This document shows, in pieces, positions 45,201 through 52,025 of a DNA stretch of 64,000 nucleotides. The notes under the pieces are model-generated. The model saw only the letters and a program-made list of their open reading frames with translations, did no database searches and was not told the origin of the DNA. The first letter of the stretch is position 1, and the number at the start of each line of letters is the position of its first letter. Made by a program: the position numbers and the translations under genes. This stretch comes from Chitinophagaceae bacterium (GTDB lineage Bacteria; Bacteroidota; Bacteroidia; Chitinophagales; Chitinophagaceae). The stretch is from assembly GCA_017307755.1 (NCBI GenBank), contig JAFKGQ010000011.1, forward strand, positions 62,001 through 126,000. Reading direction: 5' to 3'.

Positions 45201-45366
45201 TGCCGGCAGAGTCGGTGGCGGTGCCGGCAGCGCCATTCTGCACGCTGACACCCGATAAGGGCTTGCCGTCGGATTTCCCTACAACAGTCCCGGAGACATG
45301 TCTGACCTGCGCATGGGTAATTACAACCATGAACAGCCATGACAACAAGCACGTTAGTTTTCGCAT
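42235..45366 (-). CDS. SusC/RagA-family TonB-dependent transporter of the fructan locus
   Basis: A 1043-residue outer-membrane transporter. The signal peptide ends near residue 19 (THAQ). A carboxypeptidase-regulatory-like domain (VSGTVVGKSDGKPLSGV), a plug (VVVGYTSQRKKDLTGSVA, IYGSRASNGVIIVTTKNGG) and a 22-strand barrel ending FTLGINASF follow. Unlike the SusC at 22077-25502 it has no STN domain, which agrees with control by the HTCS rather than by a sigma/FecR pair. It should import fructan oligosaccharides in a TonB-dependent way. Confidence 0.94.
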   Translation of the reverse strand: MRKLTCLLSWLFMVVITHAQVRHVSGTVVGKSDGKPLSGVSVQNGAAGTATDSAGRWSLQAKKGDKIVFSFTGMKMFSLTVGDQSGYSVQLEQDQRDLGEIVVVGYTSQRKKDLTGSVAVVDLAPVKNTSSGNTMQALQGRVPGLYIEKDGSPNGSNSRILIRGANTLGNNDPLYIIDGIPTTRPEVFQNMDPANIASVQVLKDASAESIYGSRASNGVIIVTTKNGGNTNGKVQFQLNHLNSVQSEKSMRFKMLNSVDRGKALWQASVNDRQDPTAGYGEIYGFDWNNDYDHPVLNNVTVKPFVGGDPNTPAGNTNWQEVMYKRGIVTNTSLTVSAGNKNSSLEMNLGYLRNTGMLRFTGYRRYGGSINAITHAFDNKVTFGLNLRVASSDETLTTNDLGGAATTFLAVTLAPTIPVFQKDGKTYAGELGAGYSDRNNPLHMQDLAKWNNANRLSSFGNIFVEIQPIKNLYFKSNIGADDARYLNKVISPTFTEGALSRTTNSLLYDQNHYLSLTFSNTLRYDWNLNDDHRFKFLVGTEYIKTDMDYQTTKKEGFALQTEDYFTLDAASGKTTVTGGSTGNRLFSQFGRLDYSFSDKYLAALTVRRDGSSRFGSDNQYGIFPAASVGWRIDKEAFMKRSKFFSELKLRAGVGRVGNQQIGDLARFLIYRPRYGTSQGDLTPGFWETYMNVGTAYSLSGANTGSLPSGFVQTQAANPALKWETTDEVNTGVDFTIWQNRIYGSFDYFSRKTTGILITPPVASALGEGQSKAVNGASKSNKGWEFSIGYQGEKIGDFKYDVRLNFSHFRDKITSLPENVRPAYPGNVVSTIIGHSQFDIFGYKTAGLFQSQDEVDKAPTQVGAGPGRIRYVDVNHDGQINDLDRTWIGTTLPALEYGVRIDMTYKKFDLSIFGSGVAGRKGFDFYSNYNNLMKSRENVGPGVFNGWTPTHTNTRTPALTLQDNNHEFQTSDYFMVSTSYFKLRNIQLGYSLVSKSIFSRLRFYAMAENLFLLKSKSYTSPDPERIDIGPVPIPKTFTLGINASF

Positions 45367-45396
45367 AAGCTTTCGTTTTTTGGTTACTATTTATAA

Positions 45397-46272
45397 TCAG
45401 AGATTCTTTAATTCGTATTCCGGACACGCGCCCCGCTGCGTTGCGATAAACGCCCCCAGCCTGCAGGCATAGGCCAGCGCTTCCTCCGGGGGGGCATCTT
45501 CCGTCAGTCTCGATAAAAGCCCCGCCAGAAATGCGTCCCCGCAACCCACCGTGTCCACAACATCCACTTCGATGCCTTTGTGCCGGGCAAACACACCATT
45601 CATAAAGAGCATCGCTCCGTCCCCGCCCATCGTCACGGCAACCCCGGAAAAAGAAAATTTATCCGCGATAAACCTGACCCTGTCCTCGATACTGCGGTAG
45701 TTGGAAAACCAACCGGTGATCAGCTCCAGCTCAGCCACATTCAGTTTTAAAAGATCCGCGCGAGACATCAGCTCCTCCACATTGCGCTTTGAAAAATGCG
45801 GCGCCCGCAGGTTAATATCCAGCACTTTGCACCTTGCCATCTCCAGACAGCGAAATAAGGTTTCCCTCGACACCCCGCTCCTGGCCGCCAGACTCCCGAA
45901 CACAAAGAACCCCGCGGACTCCACCACCCGTTGCAACCCGTCCTCCCATTGAATAAAATCCCAGGCTACAGGCATCAGGATGTCATACGACGCCTCATTG
46001 TATGCATTTAGCCTGGCATAGACCTTCCCCGTCTCATGTTCGCAGTCCACCTGGAAATGATCCGTACCCAAACCCCGTCCGGAAAAAAAATTGATCAGCT
46101 TCCTGCCCTCCTCATCAACGCCTATCCTGGTGATAAGAGCAGGGTTCTTCTGTTGCTTATGCAGGTGATAGGCGACATTCATAGGCGCACCACCCGGTTC
46201 GGCGCCGGAAGGAAAAATATCAAAGAGCACTTCTCCAAAACATACCACCTGGTGTAAACTTGTTTCACTCAT
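45397..46272 (-). CDS. PfkB-family carbohydrate kinase (probable fructokinase)
   Basis: A 291-residue ribokinase-fold kinase. The N-terminal VVCFGEVLFDIFPSG and PGGAPMNVAYHL (sugar-binding Asp and Gly-Gly) and the C-terminal VDTVGCGDAFLAGLL, holding the catalytic Asp of the GxGD motif, are all present. Here GAGD is GCGD, a common variant. It would phosphorylate fructose released by GH32 and GH172. It overlaps the porter gene by 4 bp and precedes susC by 30 bp, so uptake, activation and import are cotranscribed. Confidence 0.92.
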   Translation of the reverse strand: MSETSLHQVVCFGEVLFDIFPSGAEPGGAPMNVAYHLHKQQKNPALITRIGVDEEGRKLINFFSGRGLGTDHFQVDCEHETGKVYARLNAYNEASYDILMPVAWDFIQWEDGLQRVVESAGFFVFGSLAARSGVSRETLFRCLEMARCKVLDINLRAPHFSKRNVEELMSRADLLKLNVAELELITGWFSNYRSIEDRVRFIADKFSFSGVAVTMGGDGAMLFMNGVFARHKGIEVDVVDTVGCGDAFLAGLLSRLTEDAPPEEALAYACRLGAFIATQRGACPEYELKNL

Positions 46273-47633
46273 CTTCTGGAATTTAAATTTGTCAGATCCC
46301 GTTCAATTTGTTCCAGCGACACTCCCTTCGTCTCCGGCATCCGGGTAAGTACCCACACCAGCTGCAATACCATCATTCCGGCAAAAAATGCAAAAATGGG
46401 CCATGGGTTATCCGCAAACACCCCATCCCTGGCATCCAGAAAGAAGGGCGTGATAAGCGTAATGACAGCGGCAAATACCCAATGCACGCTGGCCCCAAAC
46501 GACTGCCCCTTTGCCCGGATATTATTCGGAAAGATCTCCGAGATAAATACCCAGATGACAGCGCCCTGCCCTACCGCATGCGCGGCGATAAAGAGTAATA
46601 AGAATAACATCAGCAGCACAGGGCTGGCATGAAAAGCAAAACAGACGGCCACCATCACCAGACTTAGTATGTAGCCGATGGACCCCGCCAGCAGCAGCTG
46701 CCGCCTGCCGAGCCTGTCGATAAGATAGAGGCCGAGAAAAGTAAACAGGAGATTGGTGCCGCCGATGGCAATGGAGTTGAGCAGCGAGTCCTTTGCACCA
46801 AATCCTATTCGTGACAATATCTCCGGCGCATAATATAAAATGAAGTTGATGCCGGACAGTTGATTAAAAAAGGCGATCAAAAAAGCCAACCAGATGACTA
46901 ACTTATGCCTTGAGCAAAAAAACTCCAATGGCGTACTACCAGAGTTCTCATACCGGAGACTTTCCCGGATAGAAGCTATCTCCCCATCCACATCCTCTAC
47001 CCCCATCAGCAAAAAGATCTCCCTGGCCCTTTCCGGATTATTCTTTTTTGTAACGAGCCAGCGGGGACTTTCCGGTACACTCATTACCATCAGGGTATAA
47101 AAGACGGACGGAACAGCCAAAACCCCCAGCATCCAACGCCAGTCATTGGCTCCGCCAACCCCTTTCAAAAAATAGTTCGAAAGAAAGGCGATCAATATGC
47201 CAAACACAATGTTGAACTGGTACATCACCCCCAGCCGCCCCCGGGTAGCCGGCGTGGAAATCTCGGATATATAAGTAGGCACCGCCACCGAGGAAACCCC
47301 GATCCCAATACCCCCGACCAGACGGAAAAATGAAAAGATATACGGCGATGGCGCCAGGGCCGAGCCGACGGCTGACAACGCAAATAAGACCCCGATCCAG
47401 TATAATACTTTTTTACGCCCAAACCGCTCAGTAGGAAGACCGCCAAAGATCGAACCCAGCAGCGTCCCCCAAAGCGCCGCCGACATGATAAAGAAACCGT
47501 GAAAAAGAGGAGAGGTATGCCATAATTCTTTAATAGGGAGATTGGCCCCGGAGATCACCACCGTATCGAACCCAAATATAAACCCGGCAAGCGCAGCCAC
47601 AATGGACCATTGAAAAAGCCTGTTTCTCTTCAT
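46269..47633 (-). CDS. MFS sugar porter (probable fructose/hexose transporter)
   Basis: A 454-residue inner-membrane carrier with 12 predicted helices and the sugar-porter signatures. These include GFDTVVISGA in helix 1, GGLPTERFGRKK after helix 2, VPESPRWLV before the central loop, FNQLSGINFILYYAPEI in helix 7, DRLGRRQLL, and PETKGVSLEQIE at the C-terminus. It should bring fructose from periplasm to cytoplasm by proton symport. The GTG at 47654 is an alternative start; the ATG at 47633 was chosen. It is the first gene of the fructan operon. Confidence 0.92.
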   Translation of the reverse strand: MKRNRLFQWSIVAALAGFIFGFDTVVISGANLPIKELWHTSPLFHGFFIMSAALWGTLLGSIFGGLPTERFGRKKVLYWIGVLFALSAVGSALAPSPYIFSFFRLVGGIGIGVSSVAVPTYISEISTPATRGRLGVMYQFNIVFGILIAFLSNYFLKGVGGANDWRWMLGVLAVPSVFYTLMVMSVPESPRWLVTKKNNPERAREIFLLMGVEDVDGEIASIRESLRYENSGSTPLEFFCSRHKLVIWLAFLIAFFNQLSGINFILYYAPEILSRIGFGAKDSLLNSIAIGGTNLLFTFLGLYLIDRLGRRQLLLAGSIGYILSLVMVAVCFAFHASPVLLMLFLLLFIAAHAVGQGAVIWVFISEIFPNNIRAKGQSFGASVHWVFAAVITLITPFFLDARDGVFADNPWPIFAFFAGMMVLQLVWVLTRMPETKGVSLEQIERDLTNLNSRR

Positions 47634-47653
47634 ATGGCAGTTAGTTTGCACCA

Positions 47654-47661
47654 CGAATCTA
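47654..47661 (-). promoter_or_regulatory. Weak predicted -7 element of the fructan operon
   Basis: The minus strand reads TAGATTCG, one mismatch from TAnnTTTG, 20 bp before the porter ATG. No -33 TTTG is seen, as expected if the HTCS activates the promoter. The TTTTCAAA direct repeats lie about 107 bp further upstream. Confidence 0.3.
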
Positions 47662-47767
47662 GCAGACGCATCCCCAACTGACCTTTGGTTTCGTACCTAT
47701 GTTTTACAAAAGAGTATCATCATCTAAAACACTCATTTTCAGCACCAGAAAGACAACTCCCTAGCCG

Positions 47768-47799
47768 CCTTTTTCAAATCTGTAACAACCATTTTCAAA
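47768..47799. promoter_or_regulatory. Candidate HTCS operator: CCnTTTTCAAA direct repeats spaced 21 bp
   Basis: CCTTTTTCAAA (47768-47778) and CCATTTTCAAA (47789-47799) are direct repeats offset by exactly 21 bp, two helical turns. That is the usual geometry for AraC-type DNA-binding domains such as the one in the adjacent HTCS. They lie in the intergenic region between the divergent porter and HTCS genes. Confidence 0.55.
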
Positions 47800-47876
47800 A
47801 TTATATCCTACCCGGCCGTCACTGTCATACAAAAGAAACGGGATCGAAATAATTGAAACGATTTTTATAGGTATGA

Positions 47877-50636
47877 TTGAAAAAAATATATCACCTTGCT
47901 GTCATGTTTGCCAGATGGATCGCAATATTTTACCTTTTACTCAGCGCTTGTTCCAACAAGCCCGCCGCCAGAAAATTCACCATCGGCTTTTCCCAATGCC
48001 TGGGATCGGATGACTGGAGAAAGACCATGCTGACGGAAATGAACAGGGAGCTTTCCTTTCATAATAATATTGTGCTCCTGTACCGGGATGCCGAGGCCAG
48101 CAGTCAACGACAGGTGGGGCAGATAGAGGACCTCATCCGTCAACATATTGACTTACTCATTGTTACACCCAACGAGGCAAAGCCGCTAACACCTATTATA
48201 GAAAAAGTCTACGACGCGGGTATTCCCGTGGTCGTCGTAGACAGAAAGATCGACTCAAAAAAATACACCGCCTTTATCGGGGCATCCAATTACGAGGTGG
48301 GACAGGACGCCGGTATCTACGCCGCCTCTCTCTTAAAAGGGAAGGGTAATATTCTCGAAATGGCCGGTTTACCCTCCGGCGCCTCGCCCGCCATCGACAG
48401 ACACAAAGGTTTTATAGACGTCATCTCCCGCTATCCGGGTCTGAAATATATAAAGAAGGTAGACAACGCACGCTCCGAGGAAGAGACGCTGAAGACTGAG
48501 AATATCGACTTGCTCTACGCCCAAAATGACCCCATGGCCCTGGAAGCTTATAACATCTGCAAAAAGCTGGGCCTGGACAACAGGGTCCGTATCATCGGCA
48601 TCGACGGACTCTCTACCCCCGGCTTAGGCCTGGACATGGTGGCAAGTAAGCACATCTCTGCAACGATGCTCTATCCCACTGGCGGACAGGAAGCCATCCA
48701 GACAGCGGTCAATATCCTGGAGAACAGGTATTATGAAAAGGAGAACCGGCTGTCCACTACCGTGATCGACTCCACAAATATCAGGATCACAAAATTGCAG
48801 AACGAAAAGGTGCTGGCACAACAAAAAGACATCGATCGCAGACAAAAGAAGATAGAGGAACAGGAAATGATCAGAAGGGATCAAAACAGGATCATTCTTG
48901 CCATATCCGTCAGTCTCGGGCTGGCATTGATCATGGGAGCCATCCTTTTCTATTATTTACGGGAGAACAAAAAGATCAACGCCCGGCTTGCCTTGCAAAA
49001 TGGTGAGATCTCAAGCCAGCGCAATCAGCTGATAGAACTGGGCAAGAAAGCAAAGGAGGCGACAGACGCCAAATTCAATTTCTTTACCAATATCTCCCAT
49101 GAATTACGCACGCCCCTCACACTCATCCTCGGTCCTTTAGAAGACGCATTGTCCTCACCCAAACTCCACTTTTCTATCAAAACACAGCTGGAAATGGTAA
49201 GAAAGAATGCCATGCGTTTGCTGAGGCTGGTTAATCAGCTGATGGATTTCAGAAAAATAGAAGAAGGAAAGATGAAGATCCGGGCCAGCGAAAATAATAT
49301 TATAGAATTCGTAAGCGAGATCGCAGGCGCCTTCTCCGGAATGGCCGCAAAAAAGAACATCGCCTACAGGATAGAGGCTGCGGAAAAGGACCTGAAAGCC
49401 TGGTTCGATGTCAATATGCTCGATAAGATATTATTCAATATCCTTTCCAATGCATTTAAGTATACCAACGACCACGGCGCCATCACAGTGACTGTCAGCG
49501 CCGATGCCGGCAAAAAGAACGCGATCATAACCATTACGGACACCGGCATCGGCATGACACCCGAAACCCAGGAGCATGCCTTCGACCTTTTCTACCAGAA
49601 CAATGAAGGGAAATACAAAGGTACGGGCATCGGCCTGGCCCTTTCAAAGGAATTGATCACCCTCCACCAGGGCAGTATAAAAATAAGGAGTGAAAAATGG
49701 AAAGGAGCGACATTTGAAATATGCCTGCCCCTGGGCAGGGACCATCTGCAGGAAAACGAGCTGGATAAAGACCCCGCCCCCTATGAATTGAATTATGAAG
49801 ACGAAAAGATCTACACCAGCGAATCCGAGCCTTTCAAACAGCAGACGCAGGAAGACAGCGCGACAATAAAACCTGAACAGTCGGTATTGATCATCGAGGA
49901 TAATCCCGAAATAAGGACGTTCATCCGGCGTCATCTCAGCAAAAGCTATGAAGTGATAGAGACGGAAAATGGCAATATGGGATTGAACCTCGCCTATGAG
50001 ATAGTCCCTGACCTGATCATTTCGGATATATTACTACCGGGCAAGGATGGGATGGTCATCACCGAAACGCTAAAAAATGATATCCGTACCTCCCATATAC
50101 CTATTATTATATTGACCGCCAGGGGAAGCATGGAACAGCAGATCGAAGGGCTAAAGATGAATGCGGATGCCTACATCGTAAAGCCATTCAATATCCAATA
50201 TCTTGAAGAACAGATCAGGAGCCTTTTAAAGAACAGGGAATCGCTGAAAGGACATTACACCAGCGAACTGGCAAACGACAGCGCCCGCAATTCCGCGTCC
50301 AGGAAGATAGACAGGAAATTTGTCAATGAGTTCACCGCGATCATCGAGAACAATATTGCCAACGAGGATTTCAGCGTAAATGACATCTGCACCGAACTGG
50401 GCATCTCCCGGGTGCAATTGTACAGAAAGGTAAAGGCGGTATTAGGCTATAATGTCAACGAGTATATCCTGGAGGTAAGGATGCAAAAGGCAAAATATCT
50501 TCTCCGGAATGAGATGGAGCTTTCTATTTCAGAAGTAGCCTATAAGGTGGGCTTTTCCTCGGCCGCCTATTTCTCTACGGTGATGAAGTCAAAGCTGGGC
50601 GTTACCCCCACTGAATACAGAACAAAGATCACTTGA
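47877..50636 (+). CDS. Hybrid two-component system regulator with periplasmic sugar-binding sensor
   Basis: A 919-residue one-protein signalling system. A lipoprotein-like leader (LLLSAC) is followed by a periplasmic type I sugar-binding domain (about residues 33-310; LLIVTPNEAKPLTPII, GIPVVVVDRKID, RVRIIGIDGLSTPG). One membrane helix (about 343-362), HisKA with His408 (NISHELRTPL), HATPase (GTGIGLALSKEL), a receiver with Asp717 (IISDILLPGKDG) and a C-terminal AraC helix-turn-helix (about 815-918) follow. The layout is that of the fructose-sensing HTCS of Bacteroides thetaiotaomicron fructan loci (BT1754). Start is TTG at 47877 or ATG at 47904. Confidence 0.93.
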   Translation: MKKIYHLAVMFARWIAIFYLLLSACSNKPAARKFTIGFSQCLGSDDWRKTMLTEMNRELSFHNNIVLLYRDAEASSQRQVGQIEDLIRQHIDLLIVTPNEAKPLTPIIEKVYDAGIPVVVVDRKIDSKKYTAFIGASNYEVGQDAGIYAASLLKGKGNILEMAGLPSGASPAIDRHKGFIDVISRYPGLKYIKKVDNARSEEETLKTENIDLLYAQNDPMALEAYNICKKLGLDNRVRIIGIDGLSTPGLGLDMVASKHISATMLYPTGGQEAIQTAVNILENRYYEKENRLSTTVIDSTNIRITKLQNEKVLAQQKDIDRRQKKIEEQEMIRRDQNRIILAISVSLGLALIMGAILFYYLRENKKINARLALQNGEISSQRNQLIELGKKAKEATDAKFNFFTNISHELRTPLTLILGPLEDALSSPKLHFSIKTQLEMVRKNAMRLLRLVNQLMDFRKIEEGKMKIRASENNIIEFVSEIAGAFSGMAAKKNIAYRIEAAEKDLKAWFDVNMLDKILFNILSNAFKYTNDHGAITVTVSADAGKKNAIITITDTGIGMTPETQEHAFDLFYQNNEGKYKGTGIGLALSKELITLHQGSIKIRSEKWKGATFEICLPLGRDHLQENELDKDPAPYELNYEDEKIYTSESEPFKQQTQEDSATIKPEQSVLIIEDNPEIRTFIRRHLSKSYEVIETENGNMGLNLAYEIVPDLIISDILLPGKDGMVITETLKNDIRTSHIPIIILTARGSMEQQIEGLKMNADAYIVKPFNIQYLEEQIRSLLKNRESLKGHYTSELANDSARNSASRKIDRKFVNEFTAIIENNIANEDFSVNDICTELGISRVQLYRKVKAVLGYNVNEYILEVRMQKAKYLLRNEMELSISEVAYKVGFSSAAYFSTVMKSKLGVTPTEYRTKIT

Positions 50637-50637
50637 T

Positions 50638-51996
50638 ATGAAACACTTATATATTCTTTTACTCTTTATCGGACCTGTATTGATGGTCAACGCCCAACAA
50701 GACCATCGTCCAAATATCATCTTTATCCTCACCGACGACATGGGCTATTCCGACCTCGGCTGCTATGGCAATCCCGTCATTGAGACGCCCTTCCTGGACT
50801 CCCTTGCCAGGGCAGGCGTCCGTGCCACCAATTATGTCGTGGCCAGCCCCTCCTGCACCCCTTCCAGAGCATCCCTGCTCACAGGCAGATACGCATCCCG
50901 TATGAACCTGCCGGACCCCATCGCTCCGGGTTCACCCTTAGGTATACCTGATGAAGAAGTCACCATCGCAGAAATATTAAAAAAAGCAGGCTACACCACC
51001 GCCATGATCGGGAAATGGCACCTGGGTGACAAACACGATTATAATTATCCCACTGCCCAGGGCTTCGATTCCTACTATGGGCTGCTATACAGCCATGACT
51101 ATCGCAGTCCCTATGTAAAGACGGACACTACGATCAAGATCTATCGTAACAGGACGCCGGAGATCTACAAACCCGCCGACTCCAACCTCACCCATTTATA
51201 CACAGCCGAAGCTATCAAATTCCTCAAAACGCAAAAGAAAAACACCCCTTTCTTCCTTTACCTCGCCTACAATATGCCCCACCTGCCCGTGGCCTTCGCC
51301 GCATCCGCCGGCTATCTGCAAGGTCACCAGGAAGGCGGCCCCCTGGGCGCCGTAGTGGAAGAGCTGGATTCCAGCATCGCACAGATCTGGCATGCCCTGG
51401 AAAAACAAGGGCTCGCCGACAATACAGTCCTGGCCTTTTCCAGCGACAACGGCCCCTGGATAGACTATCCTGTCCGCATGTCCGGCGACAGCGCCACCAA
51501 ACGCTGGCACGCAGGCACCGCCGGGGTCTTCCGGGGCTCCAAAGCCATGAGCTACGAAGGCGGCATACGGGAACCCTTTATCATTTACTGGAAGGGTCAT
51601 ACGCCCAACAACCTCACCCTCACCAACCCCATCAGCTGCCTGGACATCCTACCCACCTTTACGGCCTGGGCTCAGACATCCCTGCCCGCCGGCAGGACGC
51701 TGGACGGTCAAAATATAGGCCCCCTCCTCACAGGACAGGCCGACCGAAAGACCTACCAGCACCGCCCCATATACATCGTCAACCATGGAGAGGTAGAAGC
51801 CGTCCGCTTTGGTAACTGGAAATACAGGGAAATCCGCTCATCACAAAGTAACCTTGGAGGGGACTCCATCGTCAAAGAATTGTTTAACTTAGGTTTCGAC
51901 CCTGGCGAACGGACAAATGTCATCGATGAATTCCCCGGAAAAGCCAGGGAAGGAAAGGCTTTGTTCGACGCTTTTGACGGTAAAAAACCCAACTAG
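50638..51996 (+). CDS. Sulfatase (formylglycine-dependent, alkaline-phosphatase superfamily)
   Basis: A 452-residue exported enzyme (signal peptide to about residue 20, VNAQ). It has the sulfatase signature CTPSRASLLTGRY with Cys73 as the residue matured to formylglycine. Metal-binding Asp-Asp in ILTDDMGYSDLG, GKWHLGD, and the SSDNGPW metal site are present. It removes sulfate from a sugar or small ester in the periplasm. It starts one base after the HTCS stop, so sensor and sulfatase are almost certainly on one transcript. No sulfatase-maturing enzyme is in the window. Its link to fructan is not explained by known pathways. Confidence 0.93.
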   Translation: MKHLYILLLFIGPVLMVNAQQDHRPNIIFILTDDMGYSDLGCYGNPVIETPFLDSLARAGVRATNYVVASPSCTPSRASLLTGRYASRMNLPDPIAPGSPLGIPDEEVTIAEILKKAGYTTAMIGKWHLGDKHDYNYPTAQGFDSYYGLLYSHDYRSPYVKTDTTIKIYRNRTPEIYKPADSNLTHLYTAEAIKFLKTQKKNTPFFLYLAYNMPHLPVAFAASAGYLQGHQEGGPLGAVVEELDSSIAQIWHALEKQGLADNTVLAFSSDNGPWIDYPVRMSGDSATKRWHAGTAGVFRGSKAMSYEGGIREPFIIYWKGHTPNNLTLTNPISCLDILPTFTAWAQTSLPAGRTLDGQNIGPLLTGQADRKTYQHRPIYIVNHGEVEAVRFGNWKYREIRSSQSNLGGDSIVKELFNLGFDPGERTNVIDEFPGKAREGKALFDAFDGKKPN

Positions 51997-52025
51997 ATCA
52001 CCCAACAACTGGAAATAAACCCAAC

